A DNA stretch of 27,973 nucleotides, taken from an uncultured Clostridium sp. (GTDB taxonomy: Bacteria; Bacillota; Clostridia; Lachnospirales; Lachnospiraceae). The translations under genes and the position numbers were made by a program. Shown here one piece after another: positions 6,707 to 15,194 of the stretch. Below the pieces are notes generated by a model. That model was given only the letters and a program-made list of their open reading frames with translations, was not told the DNA's origin and made no database searches. How positions within the stretch are numbered: the stretch's first letter is position 1; every line of letters begins with the position of its first letter. The stretch spans positions 1 through 27,973 of the forward strand of contig UQXF01000033.1 in NCBI GenBank assembly GCA_900544905.1, read 5' to 3'.

Positions 6707-8554
6707 ATGGCTGATTTTATGATACGCTTTTTCCTATGCAATGTGTTTATCAGCGGTATCATCGGAATTCTTTTGATTGCCAAACGGATATTCAAAAATA
6801 ATCTGTCCAGCCGGATGCAGTATAATCTGTGGTTCCTGTTACTGGGATTGCTGACAGTTCCCTTTATACCCTTCCGTCTAATCGGTTTTTCCCCAATCTT
6901 CTCGTGGCTTCACAATCTGAAAAATTCTCCTGCTTCCAATGCCGCAACCACTATAGGCGGAGCTATGGGAGCAGATTCAATCGGGAATGCAAATTGGATA
7001 AATGACTTCACTCTTTCCGTAAATAATGTGACACCATCCATTATCGGATATATTATGCTGGGAAGTTGGATTGCGGGGATGATGGTAATGACGATATTGG
7101 TAATAAAATCCGCCCTCCGTCTGCGCACTTTAAGGAAATCTGCACTACCTCTTCAAAACCCAGAGGTTCGCAGACTTTATAAACAATGTTTGTATGAAAT
7201 GAAAATAACACGAAATATCCCTGTTTACAGTACCGCTTTTTTGAAATCTCCTGTTATTGCAGGACTACTGAGACCATGCATTTATCTGCCAATTCATTTA
7301 ATTTCAGATTATGCCTCAACAGACAAAAACCGCCCGCCTCAATGTGGCATATCAAATTGCAATATGTCCAATATGAGGTTTATGCTGCTACACGAACTGC
7401 AGCACTACAAACACAAGGATACTTTTGTTAGTTTCCTAATGAATCTTGCAATCATAATATATTGGTTTAATCCCCTTGTCTGGTACGCAATGAAGCAAAT
7501 GCGTAGTGACAAAGAAGTTGCCTGTGACACTTCTGTTCTGGAAATGCTTAAAGAAGAGGACTATGCGGATTATGGGAATACGCTGATTAACTTTGCAGAA
7601 CAAATTTCTCTATCTCCTTTTCCCTTTGCTTCCGGTCTTGGAGGAAACATGAAGCAAATGCGGCGGCGAATTATCAATATTGCCGCTTATGAGAAACCGA
7701 CACCTTGGAAAAAACTTAAAGGTATGACTGCTTTTTTGCTGATTACTATTCTCCTTTTAGGACTTGCCCCTTTTATCTCTACATACGCAGCTGATGAAAA
7801 TCACTACCAATGGAAAGCTTCCTCCCAAAATATTTCCTATGTTGACCTTACTGCATACTTTGGAAAATACCAAGGAAGCTTTGTTTTATATGATTTAGAA
7901 AATGATGCTTGGCATGTCCACGACAAGGAGCATGCTGTCCTGCGTGTTGCGCCAGACTCCACTTATAAAATATATGATGCTTTATTTGGATTGGAAGCGG
8001 GCATCATTACACCAGAAGATTCCCTTATTACATGGAACGGGAAAACCTATCCATTTGAAGCATGGAACACAGACCAGACCCTGCAGTCTGCAATGAACGC
8101 TTCTGTTAACTGGTATTTCCAGTCCATAGACAGACAGCTTGGAGCCAAGAACCTTTACAGCTATATTCAAGAAATCGGGTATGGAAATGAAAACATGGAT
8201 AGCGATATCTCCACATATTGGATGGAATCTTCGTTAAAAATTTCTCCAATAGAGCAGGTCGAACTTTTAACAAAGCTACATAATAACAGCTTTGATTTTT
8301 CTCCTGAAAACATTGAAGCCGTAAAAAATTCCATCTGCCTTTCCTCTTCCGATGCCGGAACATTCTACGGAAAAACTGGCACCGGACGTGTGGATGGACA
8401 AGATGTGAATGGATGGTTTGTGGGCTTCGTCGAAACGAAAGATAATACATACTTTTTTGCTACTAACATTGGAGCAGATAACAACGCTACCGGAGGTAAT
8501 GCTACTAAAATAACCATGTCCATATTATCTGACATGAATATCTGGACACAATAA
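6707..8554 (+). CDS. blaR1: BlaR1/MecR1 beta-lactam sensor-transducer with M56 protease domain
   Basis: This 615-aa membrane protein has N-terminal transmembrane helices (about 6-26, 38-60, 110-135), an M56 zinc protease domain with HELQH (His229, Glu230, His233) and third-ligand Glu270 (SDKEVACD), a further membrane helix (341-358), and an extracellular class D-like penicillin-binding sensor. The sensor is complete: Ser418-Thr-Tyr-Lys421, Ser466-Val-Asn468 and Lys556-Thr-Gly-Thr559. In the known pathway, acylation of the serine by a beta-lactam activates the cytoplasmic protease, which leads to loss of BlaI. The gene is coupled to blaI and ends at a shared bidirectional terminator. Confidence 0.94.
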   Translation: MADFMIRFFLCNVFISGIIGILLIAKRIFKNNLSSRMQYNLWFLLLGLLTVPFIPFRLIGFSPIFSWLHNLKNSPASNAATTIGGAMGADSIGNANWINDFTLSVNNVTPSIIGYIMLGSWIAGMMVMTILVIKSALRLRTLRKSALPLQNPEVRRLYKQCLYEMKITRNIPVYSTAFLKSPVIAGLLRPCIYLPIHLISDYASTDKNRPPQCGISNCNMSNMRFMLLHELQHYKHKDTFVSFLMNLAIIIYWFNPLVWYAMKQMRSDKEVACDTSVLEMLKEEDYADYGNTLINFAEQISLSPFPFASGLGGNMKQMRRRIINIAAYEKPTPWKKLKGMTAFLLITILLLGLAPFISTYAADENHYQWKASSQNISYVDLTAYFGKYQGSFVLYDLENDAWHVHDKEHAVLRVAPDSTYKIYDALFGLEAGIITPEDSLITWNGKTYPFEAWNTDQTLQSAMNASVNWYFQSIDRQLGAKNLYSYIQEIGYGNENMDSDISTYWMESSLKISPIEQVELLTKLHNNSFDFSPENIEAVKNSICLSSSDAGTFYGKTGTGRVDGQDVNGWFVGFVETKDNTYFFATNIGADNNATGGNATKITMSILSDMNIWTQ

Positions 8555-8595
8555 AACATCTCCTGCACAGCTAACTTTCTATATATCATGAAAAA

Positions 8596-8633
8596 ATTGG
8601 GTAAAGGTCAATACCACTGAACCTTTGCCCAAT
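8596..8633. terminator. Bidirectional terminator between blaR1 and the converging PBP operon
   Basis: Arms 8596-8608 and 8621-8633 pair over 13 bp with a single G-T wobble across a 12-nt loop. An A-run precedes and a T-rich stretch follows, so the hairpin can serve both strands. Confidence 0.85.
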
Positions 8634-8647
8634 TTATAATATTAATA

Positions 8648-9685
8648 CTAATTTTGAATTACCCCTCTATATTTCCATGTGCTTCCATCATCTTCTGATT
8701 CAAATACAATTCCATCGTTATCCCCTTTATCTGTTGTAACCATTATCGTCAATGCTATAGCACCTTTTTGAGGCATATTTAAATAATCATAATCTTCTAT
8801 CGTAAATCCATATTCTTTTGCAGATTCTGGTAATTCTGTAACTGTACTCATCGGCAGTTTCATCTCATCAAATGACTTTCCTCCATCTTTTGTAATATAT
8901 AGTGTAGAATGAGACTGAGATGCACCTGCAAGTCCCGCTATTCCAAAATTATCATCAAAAAACATCACCCCTTCAACAACACCTGCTTGATTATCAAAAG
9001 GGTCTTCGTTAATCCGCTCCCAAGTATCGCCGCCATCAGCAGTCCGTTCCATAACGTAAAACCTACTTCCAACAGCCGCATCTACTACCACCAAACGCCA
9101 TCCATTCTGATTATCCAAAAAGAAATACATGGTTCCATTACTTTCATCTATTGTCCAGCTTTCTGCTTTTTTGGCTTTATCTACCTGCTCTATATTTTCC
9201 TGACTCGATTCCCTCTGATTAATATTCTCCGTCTTCGTGGTATATTCAACAGATGTATCATTTTCTTTCTCTGCAACTTCTGTATCAGGTAACTGTTTGC
9301 TATCTACCGTACCCTCAAAATACAAAATAATCTGCTCATCATTTTGTTCTTCACCTGACAGAATCACTTCTGCATAGTCCTCATACCATGTGACTTTCCA
9401 GCAATTACTGCTTATACTTCCACCATCATTATATAATTCAAAATCCCTTTTCGCAATTTTTTCACCTTCTTTTTTTAGAACCAATCGTCCGCTTGCCGAA
9501 CCAAAAGGGAATTTCGGTTCTCCAATTGCCAAAAGTTCCACTTCATAAATTCCATCTGAAGAAACTGATGTATCACAAATTGTTATTTTATATTTTGTCT
9601 TATAGAAAATACAAAAACAAAATACCATAATCAGAGCAATGCACAAACCTATAATATATAGCACAATTTTTATAAATTTTTTCAT
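8648..9685 (-). CDS. Membrane-anchored DUF5412-like / Asp-box beta-propeller protein
   Basis: This 345-aa protein starts at ATG 9685 (MKKFIKIVLY), about 11 nt after AGGAG; an upstream in-frame ATG at 9721 has no ribosome binding site. Residues 5-27 form a single N-terminal membrane anchor. Residues about 35-115 (SSDGIYEVELLA, GSASGRLVLKK, WYEDYAEVIL) resemble DUF5412. A polar linker (about 120-165) leads to a C-terminal domain with three Asp-box/BNR motifs: TADGGDTW, TKDGGKSF and SEDDGSTW. Asp-boxes are structural loops of beta-propellers (sialidase and YCF48 folds); no sialidase catalytic set is apparent. It is the last gene of the PBP operon, ending at the blaR1 terminator, and probably faces outside, perhaps binding wall or glycan components. 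Confidence 0.72.
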   Translation of the reverse strand: MKKFIKIVLYIIGLCIALIMVFCFCIFYKTKYKITICDTSVSSDGIYEVELLAIGEPKFPFGSASGRLVLKKEGEKIAKRDFELYNDGGSISSNCWKVTWYEDYAEVILSGEEQNDEQIILYFEGTVDSKQLPDTEVAEKENDTSVEYTTKTENINQRESSQENIEQVDKAKKAESWTIDESNGTMYFFLDNQNGWRLVVVDAAVGSRFYVMERTADGGDTWERINEDPFDNQAGVVEGVMFFDDNFGIAGLAGASQSHSTLYITKDGGKSFDEMKLPMSTVTELPESAKEYGFTIEDYDYLNMPQKGAIALTIMVTTDKGDNDGIVFESEDDGSTWKYRGVIQN

Positions 9686-9792
9686 TGTTATAACACTCCT
9701 TTTTTTAATACCCACAAACATCTATATTTATTTCCTGCATTTGTTAAATATCGTATATCAAATCAATTATCAAATTATTACTAGCCAAAAAC

Positions 9793-11058
9793 TCAGTCTC
9801 TTATACGATACTGATATTCCGGTATATTTTTAATACCGTCGTTAAGGATTTTATTCCCCAAATATTGAAAACTGCCATCCTCTGCAAACCGCACCGTAAG
9901 TTCATGAGTTATAACTGCATCATCACAGATGACCATATCGCATACAGCTTCTACCGTTAAGGTGACTGTCCCATCTTCATTTTCTTTCATATCCGTAACC
10001 TCTGGCAAAGAAGTTCCAAAGAAAGTCGGGGAATAGTTAAGGCAGCCCAGCCGCACCCAGACATAAGTCTGTTTTTCCTCATCAAATACTGCATATTCCC
10101 GTATCTGCTCCGCTGTAACAGGAAGATATTCCATAATCAAATTTTCAAACTCCTCCTTTGGTATTCCATTTGGATAACTCTCCGGATTGAATTTTTCCTG
10201 ATATTTCATTGCATACAGATATTCATACATCCCATTATAATCCAATTCTTTTAAATGGTCTGTATCCCAATTGGAGCATAAAAGATTATTTCCCTGATAT
10301 CCAAGCCCCCGTACACATTTTTCAGACATTTCACGCTGTTTTTCTGTCATTGGTTTTACTCTTAGCAAACAGCTTCCATCCATGATTTCACTGACCTCCG
10401 GCGGCTCCGGCACACACAACTCATAGCCAAACCACCCTTTATCTGTATATTTCCACTCTTTGATTCTGGTATAGAAAATGCAGGATATCCTTGGTTTATT
10501 GTCATTCCACACACCGCTTGTGGTTAAAACATACATATCTGTTCCATCAAAAATGAATTTCATTCTTCCTATGCCGCCGTCATAATGTACCTGGTATACT
10601 ACTATGGAACCGCTTTTTCCAGCCTTGCATTTTTTAAGAAAATTATCAACACTTTCATAATTTACCATGTTAGAATACGTCACCAGTGTAGCAACCGGAC
10701 ATCCTGTTTCCATTACTTTTTTCTGTATTTCAAGAACCGTTTTATCATTCAGTGCAATATTAGATGCCGTACCTTTATCTGCATCCTCATAAATGGAAAA
10801 ATAAAGTTCCATTATTTTTTTACAATCCTTTTCAGCTTCCTTCTTTTCCTGTTCCTCCACCGGAAGGTTATAGCCCTTTTCCCATTGCTCTGATGCTTCT
10901 TCTTCGCTTTTCCTTTTCTCTGAAACCTCAATTACGTTTTCATCAACCAGTGTTTCTTCCGGGAATGTATCACTACACCCTGAAACACAAATCGTCAGTA
11001 CCAGACTAATAGCTGCTAAACCACTCTTCCAAAACCATTCTGTCTTTTTCCACGACAT
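9793..11058 (-). CDS. Lipoprotein of unknown function in the PBP operon
   Basis: This 421-aa protein has a clear lipoprotein signal: basic start MSWKKTEWFWK, hydrophobic stretch, and lipobox VSGC with Cys28. A charged Glu/Lys-rich linker (about 38-80) follows, then a mixed alpha/beta region I cannot assign. The start at 11058 lies inside the end of the PBP gene (53-bp overlap), with AGGAGG eight bases upstream, so translation is likely coupled to the PBP. Being anchored outside the cytoplasmic membrane and made with the PBP, it could assist wall synthesis or sense wall damage; that is inference from context. Confidence 0.78.
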   Translation of the reverse strand: MSWKKTEWFWKSGLAAISLVLTICVSGCSDTFPEETLVDENVIEVSEKRKSEEEASEQWEKGYNLPVEEQEKKEAEKDCKKIMELYFSIYEDADKGTASNIALNDKTVLEIQKKVMETGCPVATLVTYSNMVNYESVDNFLKKCKAGKSGSIVVYQVHYDGGIGRMKFIFDGTDMYVLTTSGVWNDNKPRISCIFYTRIKEWKYTDKGWFGYELCVPEPPEVSEIMDGSCLLRVKPMTEKQREMSEKCVRGLGYQGNNLLCSNWDTDHLKELDYNGMYEYLYAMKYQEKFNPESYPNGIPKEEFENLIMEYLPVTAEQIREYAVFDEEKQTYVWVRLGCLNYSPTFFGTSLPEVTDMKENEDGTVTLTVEAVCDMVICDDAVITHELTVRFAEDGSFQYLGNKILNDGIKNIPEYQYRIRD

Positions 11059-13123
11059 AACCGCTGCCTCCTCTATCTTTTACATCTTCTACCATACTGA
11101 TAAGCAATACAGGCCGTTCCGCCGTTTCTTCTGCTGTAAAAACAGCAAACCATCCCAATTCCGTTCCGGAGTTATCCTCCTTCGATGCCTTGATTTCTGC
11201 TGTACCGGTTTTTCCTGCTAAGACTATGTCATCCCGGTGGGCTGCATATCCGGTTCCATGGGAATCGTTTACCACCTTTTTTATTCCATCCAGCACCCGG
11301 TCTGCAGTTTCAGCAGAAAATGCTCCCGCTATCCAATACTCGGCAGCAGCTTCGCTTTGATAAAGCAAATAAGGCTTTATGATACTCCCTTCATTACAGA
11401 AAGCAGAATAGATACAAGCCATATGTAATGGATTCACTAGCACCTGTCCCTGACCATAACCACTGTCTGCTAATTGTATTTCTGTTTTAATGCTTTCTGA
11501 GTTAGAGTATTGCGATTCCGCCATCTTAATTTCAAAAGGCAGTTCCGCATTGAATCCAAGGCGTGTCAAAGAGCTTTCCATCTCCTTTGCACCAATCTTT
11601 AATGCCGCCTTTGCAAAATAAATATTGTCGGAATAAATCAAGGCATTTTCCAGAGTAACTGGTTCGTATGCATGAAGGGTTGTTACATAATAAGAACCCC
11701 ATGACTCGTCCTTTTGCCAGCTCAATCCTGTGTTTCCGTAATCTTCCGCCCAATCGATTGCTCCTGATTCTAAACCAATCGCAGCAGTAATCGGCTTAAA
11801 TGTTGACCCCGGACACCATACCTGCCGGAACCGGTTATACATCGGCTTATTCTCATCCTCATTAAGTGCAGTCCACTGCTCATTAGACAATCCCATTATA
11901 AAATCATTATTGTCATAGGATGGTGTGCTGACCAAAGCCAGCACCTCTCCGGTATACGGATTCATTGCTACCGAACAGCTCTTGTCTTCCTTAAACCGTT
12001 CATACAGCGAAGCCTGCAAACCAGCATCTATCGTCAGCTGTATGTTCTGCCCATGCCGCACTAATATATAAGCAAGTTCTTCTTTCTCATTTCCTTCTGA
12101 ATCTATGATATAAATTCTGTAGCCATTCTGGCCTTTCAGTTCGTATTCAAACAGGCTCTCCATTCCACTTCTGCCAATTACATCAGATACTGTATATCCT
12201 TCCCCGTCATGCTCCTCTAAATCTTCCTCCGTAACACTCTGAACATACCCTACCAAATGTGCCGCCGCTTCTCCTAATGGATATTCCCGCACTTCCGTAT
12301 CTGCTATCATCACACCGGGAATTTCCAGTAGCTTTTCATGTCTTTCCTTTTCTTTCAGTACTTCTTCATCCGGATTAGCAGCCATCAATTCCATTTCTTC
12401 TACTTTCGGAATTGTCTTAATCGGTACAAATGAGTCCTCCTTTACCCACTGTTCAGACAGTTTCTTTTCTATGGTTTCCGGTGTGACTTCCAATAATTCT
12501 GCCGTTTTTTGAATTGCGTCCTCTCTATCTTCCATTTTCCCCGGAACAATTCCAACCGATGATGCAACACCCTTTCCCGCAAGGACTCGTCCATTCCTGT
12601 CTAAAATCTCTCCCCGGTCTGCCTGTGTAGTAGAAACTCTTACCTTATCTGTGGAAGTCAAATTCGGAAAGATTAGTGAATCATCCCATACCAATTCATA
12701 TCCAGCTTCACCTTTCATGAAAAATGCCTCATTCTCAAAACTGATATTTCCTGCAACCGTGTCAAAAGAAGTCCGATAGGTTACCGCCATTTTCTCCTCA
12801 TCATACGCAAGAATCTCAACCGTCATATTCTGTACCTCAATGCCTTCATAAATGGCTGCATTTCGTTTGACGAAATCCTCCCGGCTGACATTGCCCGATG
12901 CCTCAATGTTCAGCATCGCATACATCTTCTCATATTCCTGTTCTGAAATATGATTCATGTATTCAGCCAGAAGTTCTTCTGGTGTTTTCCATTTATTTTT
13001 CTTTAGGAATATTCCTGCCATACATATTGTAGCAGTAATAATCGTTATTGCTATAACAGCCGCTGCAATCCATAGGAGCCTGCGGCTTGTTTTCTTTCGT
13101 TCATGTCTGTTTTTTTGTTTCAT
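11006..13123 (-). CDS. MecA-like class B penicillin-binding protein (transpeptidase)
   Basis: This 705-aa bitopic protein has a membrane anchor (16-40), a MecA-N/NTF2-like domain (about 46-155), a PBP dimerisation domain (ADRGEILDRNG, 168-178, to about 340) and a transpeptidase domain. The active-site motifs are complete: Ser440-Thr-Phe-Lys443, Ser498-Asp-Asn500, Lys638-Thr-Gly-Thr641. This is the architecture of PBP2a (MecA) and Bacillus PBP3, which cross-link peptidoglycan and may keep working in the presence of beta-lactams. GGAGG lies five bases before ATG 13123. The promoter carries two BlaI-type operators, so expression is probably released by blaR1 signalling. Low beta-lactam affinity is not proven by sequence. 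Confidence 0.9.
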   Translation of the reverse strand: MKQKNRHERKKTSRRLLWIAAAVIAITIITATICMAGIFLKKNKWKTPEELLAEYMNHISEQEYEKMYAMLNIEASGNVSREDFVKRNAAIYEGIEVQNMTVEILAYDEEKMAVTYRTSFDTVAGNISFENEAFFMKGEAGYELVWDDSLIFPNLTSTDKVRVSTTQADRGEILDRNGRVLAGKGVASSVGIVPGKMEDREDAIQKTAELLEVTPETIEKKLSEQWVKEDSFVPIKTIPKVEEMELMAANPDEEVLKEKERHEKLLEIPGVMIADTEVREYPLGEAAAHLVGYVQSVTEEDLEEHDGEGYTVSDVIGRSGMESLFEYELKGQNGYRIYIIDSEGNEKEELAYILVRHGQNIQLTIDAGLQASLYERFKEDKSCSVAMNPYTGEVLALVSTPSYDNNDFIMGLSNEQWTALNEDENKPMYNRFRQVWCPGSTFKPITAAIGLESGAIDWAEDYGNTGLSWQKDESWGSYYVTTLHAYEPVTLENALIYSDNIYFAKAALKIGAKEMESSLTRLGFNAELPFEIKMAESQYSNSESIKTEIQLADSGYGQGQVLVNPLHMACIYSAFCNEGSIIKPYLLYQSEAAAEYWIAGAFSAETADRVLDGIKKVVNDSHGTGYAAHRDDIVLAGKTGTAEIKASKEDNSGTELGWFAVFTAEETAERPVLLISMVEDVKDRGGSGYVVEKDRMVLEEWFSSY

Positions 13124-13198
13124 ATTGTCCTCCGTTTATTTTGCTTTGATGATATGCCTATACTAAATCTTCAGGCGTTTACATTCCTTTCCAAGTAT

Positions 13199-13208
13199 TA
13201 CGCATGTA
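13199..13208. promoter_or_regulatory. BlaI/MecI-type operator in the PBP leader
   Basis: TACGCATGTA matches TACAnnTGTA at 9 of 10 positions, 76-85 bp upstream of the PBP start. Its flanks (ATTACGCATGTAAGATTTTA) copy the blaI operator flank, which makes chance unlikely. Confidence 0.7.
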
Positions 13209-13257
13209 AGATTTTAGGGTAAAATTATACTTTAAAAAGCCTGTTACGCTCACCAAA

Positions 13258-13286
13258 ATATTACACCTGTAGGATTTATATGTCAA
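13258..13286 (-). promoter_or_regulatory. Promoter of the PBP operon with overlapping BlaI-type operator
   Basis: On the minus strand, -35 TTGACA (13286-13281), a 17-nt spacer and -10 TAATAT (13263-13258) form a consensus promoter. The exact operator core TACACCTGTA (13262-13271 as read on the plus strand) overlaps the -10 and spacer. Bound repressor would exclude RNA polymerase; a second site lies 50 bp downstream. Confidence 0.82.
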
Positions 13287-13336
13287 GTTCTCTTTGTACG
13301 AAAAGCTTTCTGCCAAACAGAAAAGTACACTGACAT

Positions 13337-13579
13337 TTAGTTCTCATATCCCCAAACCTTTTTATTTGCTGGTCTTTTCACGACAAAATCAGATTGTTTC
13401 ACAATGTTGTTACACTCTAAATACTCCTCTTCAACTGGAGGCAAAGTCTTATAATGAATCGTATTATAGTTTTTCCCATCAGTGGCAGTTGTTCGGAATT
13501 TCCGAACAACTGAACTTTTGTCTAACTCTCCCTCTTCTAAAGTACTTCTACACGTTTTGTTTTTGTATTGATACCACAA
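13337..13579 (-). pseudogene. RhuM-family remnant
   Basis: The reading frame contains LEEGELDKSSVVRKF and RTTATDGKNYNTIHY, the conserved N-terminal block of RhuM-type (virulence protein/Fic-associated) proteins. The expected continuation (YNLD..ISVGYRV) is replaced by unrelated sequence ending after about 80 codons, and the conserved helix before LEEGEL is out of frame. It is thus a fragment of a gene normally over 300 aa long. A perfect 27-bp palindrome (13486-13512) lies inside the VVRKFRTT codons and is probably a coding coincidence. With the KilA-N remnant nearby it marks old phage or island DNA. Confidence 0.5.
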
Positions 13580-13655
13580 ATTCTATATGCACAAAAGGAT
13601 AGGAAGTACGTTAAATGCGCTCTCACTCTGTCCGACATATCTGATTTTTCACTTC

Positions 13656-14810
13656 CTATGTAACTACCATAGACTCTCTCTCCGATGCTTGTTTCAAAGA
13701 ACAGGCTTTGCAGATTCCCAGATTCACATGATTTGGACCTCCATATAAAATAAACTTGCTCTCTTTGGCTATCCGTCCACAAAACTCACATTTAATCCAA
13801 CGATTGCCTTCTGCATCTCTAACTTGCGTTTGTTGCTGAGAAAAATTAGCTTCCATATTTCTTTTGAAATCCTCATCACAACGTTTCATCTCCTCCTGAT
13901 GCTCGGCTCCTATTTTTCCTCTACGTTTCCTTTCTTCCTCTAGTATCCGTTCTCGCCTTTTTTCAGTTTCTTCATAATGCCGTTTCTGTTGTTCATGCCA
14001 TATTCTTTCTGCCTGCATTGATTCTTGCAAAGCCGCAGTCTGTTCCTCCAGCAATGTTAACAGCGATTTATCTTTATATAAAATCTGTCTATTATCAGCT
14101 ATAACATAATCACATAACCGACCAGTTGCAATCTCTATTTCTTTCCAAAGACCATCATTGTCTTGTGCATAAAATATTGCATACATCATTGCATCGCTAT
14201 ACGAAATATTCTCTACATTGAGGAATAAACAATATCCCTGTCTATCCTGAACCTTCATAAGAGCTTCCGGATATTGACCATTATTACCTCTATTCATCAC
14301 ATCAACAATATAAATTATCTGAATGCCGTTGCTATTAGCTTTCATAATTTCAAATTTTTCATCTGACAAATTCACTCTTTCACGGCAATAGCTAACTGCA
14401 ATTTTCTTACCTCGTGACAAAAATGAAAATTCATATTTTCTGTCTGTATCACCAATGAAATTAATTGGAACTCTTGTCTCTATATCATCAGTTCCTAATT
14501 TTTCATCCAACCAGCACTTCAATACAATCCTAGAATCAATAGCGGTTTTTCCTTCTGTTACAACGTGACACTCATTTTTACATGTTCCATGCTTCAATCT
14601 GAAATGCTGCTTCCGCAAATTTCTGTCTCCTGCAACGAGAATTAGATTCGCACCACAACCACATGAACAAAACAACTCATTGTTCTGACTCTTGGTACGA
14701 AGCTCTTTTAACTTTCTCGGGATATTAATCTGTTGCCCATTGATGACGGTAAAAATCGTCTCAATGCCTACATATTTTCCATCACAAAGGCAAACCGTCC
14801 TCTGTGCCAT
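13656..14810 (-). CDS. CoiA-like zinc-finger/nuclease-fold protein with coiled coil and C-terminal zinc ribbon
   Basis: This 384-aa protein (ATG 14810 preferred; a TTG start 13 codons upstream is possible; the ribosome binding site is weak) begins like competence protein CoiA: a zinc knuckle with Cys48, Cys50, Cys52, His69, His74, Cys77, Cys81, then a restriction-endonuclease-like domain (about 84-180). The usual D...(E/Q)xK core is weak: it reads RKYEFSF and IAVSY, so catalysis is doubtful. A long charged coiled coil (about 245-325) leads to a C-terminal zinc ribbon, Cys341/344 and Cys367/370. It sits alone among decayed mobile genes. A role in DNA handling or defence is plausible but not shown. 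Confidence 0.68.
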   Translation of the reverse strand: MAQRTVCLCDGKYVGIETIFTVINGQQINIPRKLKELRTKSQNNELFCSCGCGANLILVAGDRNLRKQHFRLKHGTCKNECHVVTEGKTAIDSRIVLKCWLDEKLGTDDIETRVPINFIGDTDRKYEFSFLSRGKKIAVSYCRERVNLSDEKFEIMKANSNGIQIIYIVDVMNRGNNGQYPEALMKVQDRQGYCLFLNVENISYSDAMMYAIFYAQDNDGLWKEIEIATGRLCDYVIADNRQILYKDKSLLTLLEEQTAALQESMQAERIWHEQQKRHYEETEKRRERILEEERKRRGKIGAEHQEEMKRCDEDFKRNMEANFSQQQTQVRDAEGNRWIKCEFCGRIAKESKFILYGGPNHVNLGICKACSLKQASERESMVVT

Positions 14811-14946
14811 ATTCCCATCTTCTAGTATAATAATGGTGTAGTCAATCAAGACTACTTGGTTAATAAGTTTCTATTATTAGATAACAGAAGAAAGTGTTCT
14901 TCCTTCATCAGACGTTATCCTAAATAATTATCATGTCTGACGGTTC

Positions 14947-15163
14947 CTGATAGACACCAGATAAAACATAGTGTATTATCCCTTAGGATAGGACAAATAA
15001 TGTTCATCTCCTTGGGAAGCCACTTCTGTGGCTGATACCTACAAAAAAGTCAATTAGTCCATTCGGCAGGGTTTTATGTTTTAGCTGGTTGGGAGCCGGA
15101 AGGCAATACCTGAATAACGCACTAGGTTGTGTACCTGCCAGATTGGAAATGGATTCCTATCAG
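14947..15163. ncRNA. Candidate structured RNA, about 220 nt (strand probably plus)
   Basis: No coding frame explains this stretch, but it folds well by eye. An outer stem pairs CTGATAG (14947-14953) with CTATCAG (15157-15163). Inside are hairpins TATCC-ctta-GGATA (14977-14990) and AGCCAC-ttct-GTGGCT (15018-15033), and a closing helix GGCAGG (15065-15070) with CCTGCC (15134-15139). Size, lack of ORF and position beside a disrupted KilA-N gene recall HEARO/omega-RNA elements of IscB/IsrB transposons, which can exist without a protein gene. That family name is a hypothesis. Confidence 0.45.
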
Positions 15164-15194
15164 AAAGGAGCTCTTGCTCATGTCAAACAAAGTT

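Noticed and set aside
11006..11058. Possibility that the PBP/lipoprotein overlap is a frameshifted single gene
   Set aside because: The PBP is complete through its KTGT box and C-terminus, and the lipoprotein has its own AGGAGG site and signal peptide; the overlap is genuine coupling.
13294..13602. A 102-codon plus-strand frame between the PBP promoter and the CoiA-like gene
   Set aside because: No ribosome binding site. The opposite strand carries recognisable RhuM sequence, so this is its shadow.
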